NCBI GenBank assembly: GCA_011042035.1
Contig: DQZA01000067.1
Span: 1 to 6,235 of the forward strand
DNA length: 6,235 nt
Direction of reading: 5' to 3'
Source of the DNA: Desulfobacteraceae bacterium
Lineage (GTDB): Bacteria; Desulfobacterota; DSM-4660; Desulfatiglandales; Desulfatiglandaceae
Shown here: positions 5,854-6,235 of the stretch, one piece after another
Numbering within the stretch: position 1 is the first letter of the stretch
Layout: the number at the start of each line of letters is the position of its first letter
Position numbers and translations under genes: made by a program
The notes under the pieces: model-generated
The model's input: the letters and a program-made list of their open reading frames with translations, nothing else
Told to the model about the DNA's origin: nothing
Databases searched by the model: none

Positions 5854-6235
5854 TCAGGGTGCAGCTATGGCCCCTTCAAGGCGAAGTAGATATTTCTTGA
5901 TAGTGAGACCGCTACTAAAACCGCCGAGGCCCTCGGCGGCCACAACGCGGTGTCACGGAAATATGATAGGCAAGGGGTTGGCACCCATTGCTTGGCCCAC
6001 AGCACGTGCGGCTCCGGGGCGGCCCATTGCCCTCGCCACCTGGCCATAGGTCCATGTGCAGCCATACGGAATACGGGAAATGGTCTTGTATGCCGTGTGC
6101 TGGAAAGGCGTGAGGTCTATGTCGAGAGGGATACTCCTGCCAAGAGGTTTTCCCTCCAGAGCCGATTTCAGAGCCTCAATCAGGCTTGAGTTTTGGCCTT
6201 TGCCCTTTGAGATCCTTGTGCGGGGGAAGAGATGA
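5854..6235 (-). CDS. ogt: Selenocysteine-containing O6-alkylguanine-DNA alkyltransferase (partial)
   Basis: The C-terminal 126 codons of an Ogt/MGMT-family DNA repair protein; its start lies beyond the right edge. The family removes alkyl groups from O6 of guanine by irreversible transfer to an active-site residue. Visible residues 42-58 (TPFQHTAYKTISRIPYG), 63-70 (YGQVARAM) and 75-93 (AARAVGQAMGANPLPIIFP) are followed by an in-frame TGA at 5955-5953, exactly where the catalytic Cys of PCHR belongs. The frame then continues HRVVAAEGLGGFSSGL and KKYLLRLEGA to a TGA stop (5856-5854). Counting from that codon, Tyr63, Arg77 and Asn86 fall at the spacings of human Tyr114, Arg128 and Asn137 relative to Cys145. 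A SECIS-like hairpin follows the internal TGA. I read the TGA as selenocysteine. Alternatives are a recent nonsense mutation of TGC or TGT, or an ATL-type PWHR codon (TGG) mutated to TGA. Confidence 0.85.
5908..5955 (-). promoter_or_regulatory. Candidate bacterial SECIS element in the alkyltransferase gene
   Basis: In the minus-strand mRNA the UGA (5955-5953) is followed after 13 nt by CCGCCGAG (5939-5932) and CUCGGCGG (5928-5921), a perfect 8-bp GC-rich stem with apical loop GGC, or a 7-bp stem with loop GGGCC. A lower helix ACCGC (5951-5947) with GCGGU (5912-5908) encloses it across an internal loop. The distance from UGA to the loop is about 20 nt and the loop starts with G, matching the known bacterial rule of roughly 16-37 nt with a G among the first two loop bases. 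SelB would bind here to deliver Sec-tRNA. The stem is followed by UUUU and also resembles a terminator, but it lies inside the conserved coding region. Confidence 0.75.

Noticed and set aside
5917..5939. GC-rich hairpin plus TTTT on the minus strand read as an intrinsic terminator
   Set aside because: It lies more than 20 codons before the natural end of the alkyltransferase and directly after the in-frame TGA, so a SECIS role fits better. On the plus strand no T run follows, so it is not a fabD terminator either.
5953..5955. TGA explained by a genome-wide reassigned code (Trp or Gly)
   Set aside because: No other coding sequence in the window has an in-frame TGA, and Trp is encoded by TGG throughout. 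A reassigned code would show internal TGA codons elsewhere.
5865..6065. 66-codon minus-strand frame starting MAAHGP
   Set aside because: It is an out-of-frame shadow of the alkyltransferase. The true frame gives continuous family motifs on both sides of the TGA.
5950..6189. 79-codon plus-strand frame opposite the alkyltransferase
   Set aside because: No recognisable motif or ribosome binding site; it is antisense to a strongly conserved protein sequence.

Overview
The window looks like a chromosomal segment of an anaerobic, fatty-acid-oxidising bacterium, most likely a member of the Desulfobacterota (former Deltaproteobacteria). This is inferred from the gene set: a FadR-type regulator joined to etfBA, an FmdB-family zinc ribbon beside fabD, and apparent selenocysteine use. 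No 16S rRNA or other firm taxonomic marker is present.

Layout: a leader (1-199) carries a promoter and a textbook FadR operator. Next comes a fadR-like TetR gene (200-823), then etfB (846-1640) and etfA (1720-2703), closed by a strong intrinsic terminator (2731-2768). A gene-free stretch (2704-3190) holds a long imperfect inverted repeat and a cluster of competing hairpins. It is followed by a tRNA with anticodon CAT (3191-3267), which I read as elongator tRNA-Met. Next on the plus strand are an HExxH-containing protein of unknown function (3332-3877), an FmdB-family zinc ribbon protein (3925-4197), an unrecognised helical protein (4255-4803) and fabD, malonyl-CoA:ACP transacylase (4915-5853).

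The most notable object is on the minus strand at the right edge (5854-6235). It is the C-terminal 126 codons of an O6-alkylguanine-DNA alkyltransferase (Ogt/MGMT family) whose active-site cysteine codon in the P-C-H-R motif is TGA. The frame is open on both sides, the residues on both sides are strongly conserved, and a GC-rich hairpin with a G-rich apical loop begins 13 nt after the TGA, as expected of a bacterial SECIS element. I read it as a selenocysteine-containing DNA-repair alkyltransferase. A gene caller that treats TGA only as stop would miss it or call it a pseudogene.

How the genes work together: FadR probably represses its own operon until long-chain acyl-CoA accumulates, and EtfAB then takes electrons from acyl-CoA dehydrogenases during beta-oxidation. 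FabD belongs to the opposite pathway, fatty acid synthesis, and nothing in the sequence ties it to the FadR operator. The alkyltransferase gene converges on fabD with the two stop codons directly abutting.
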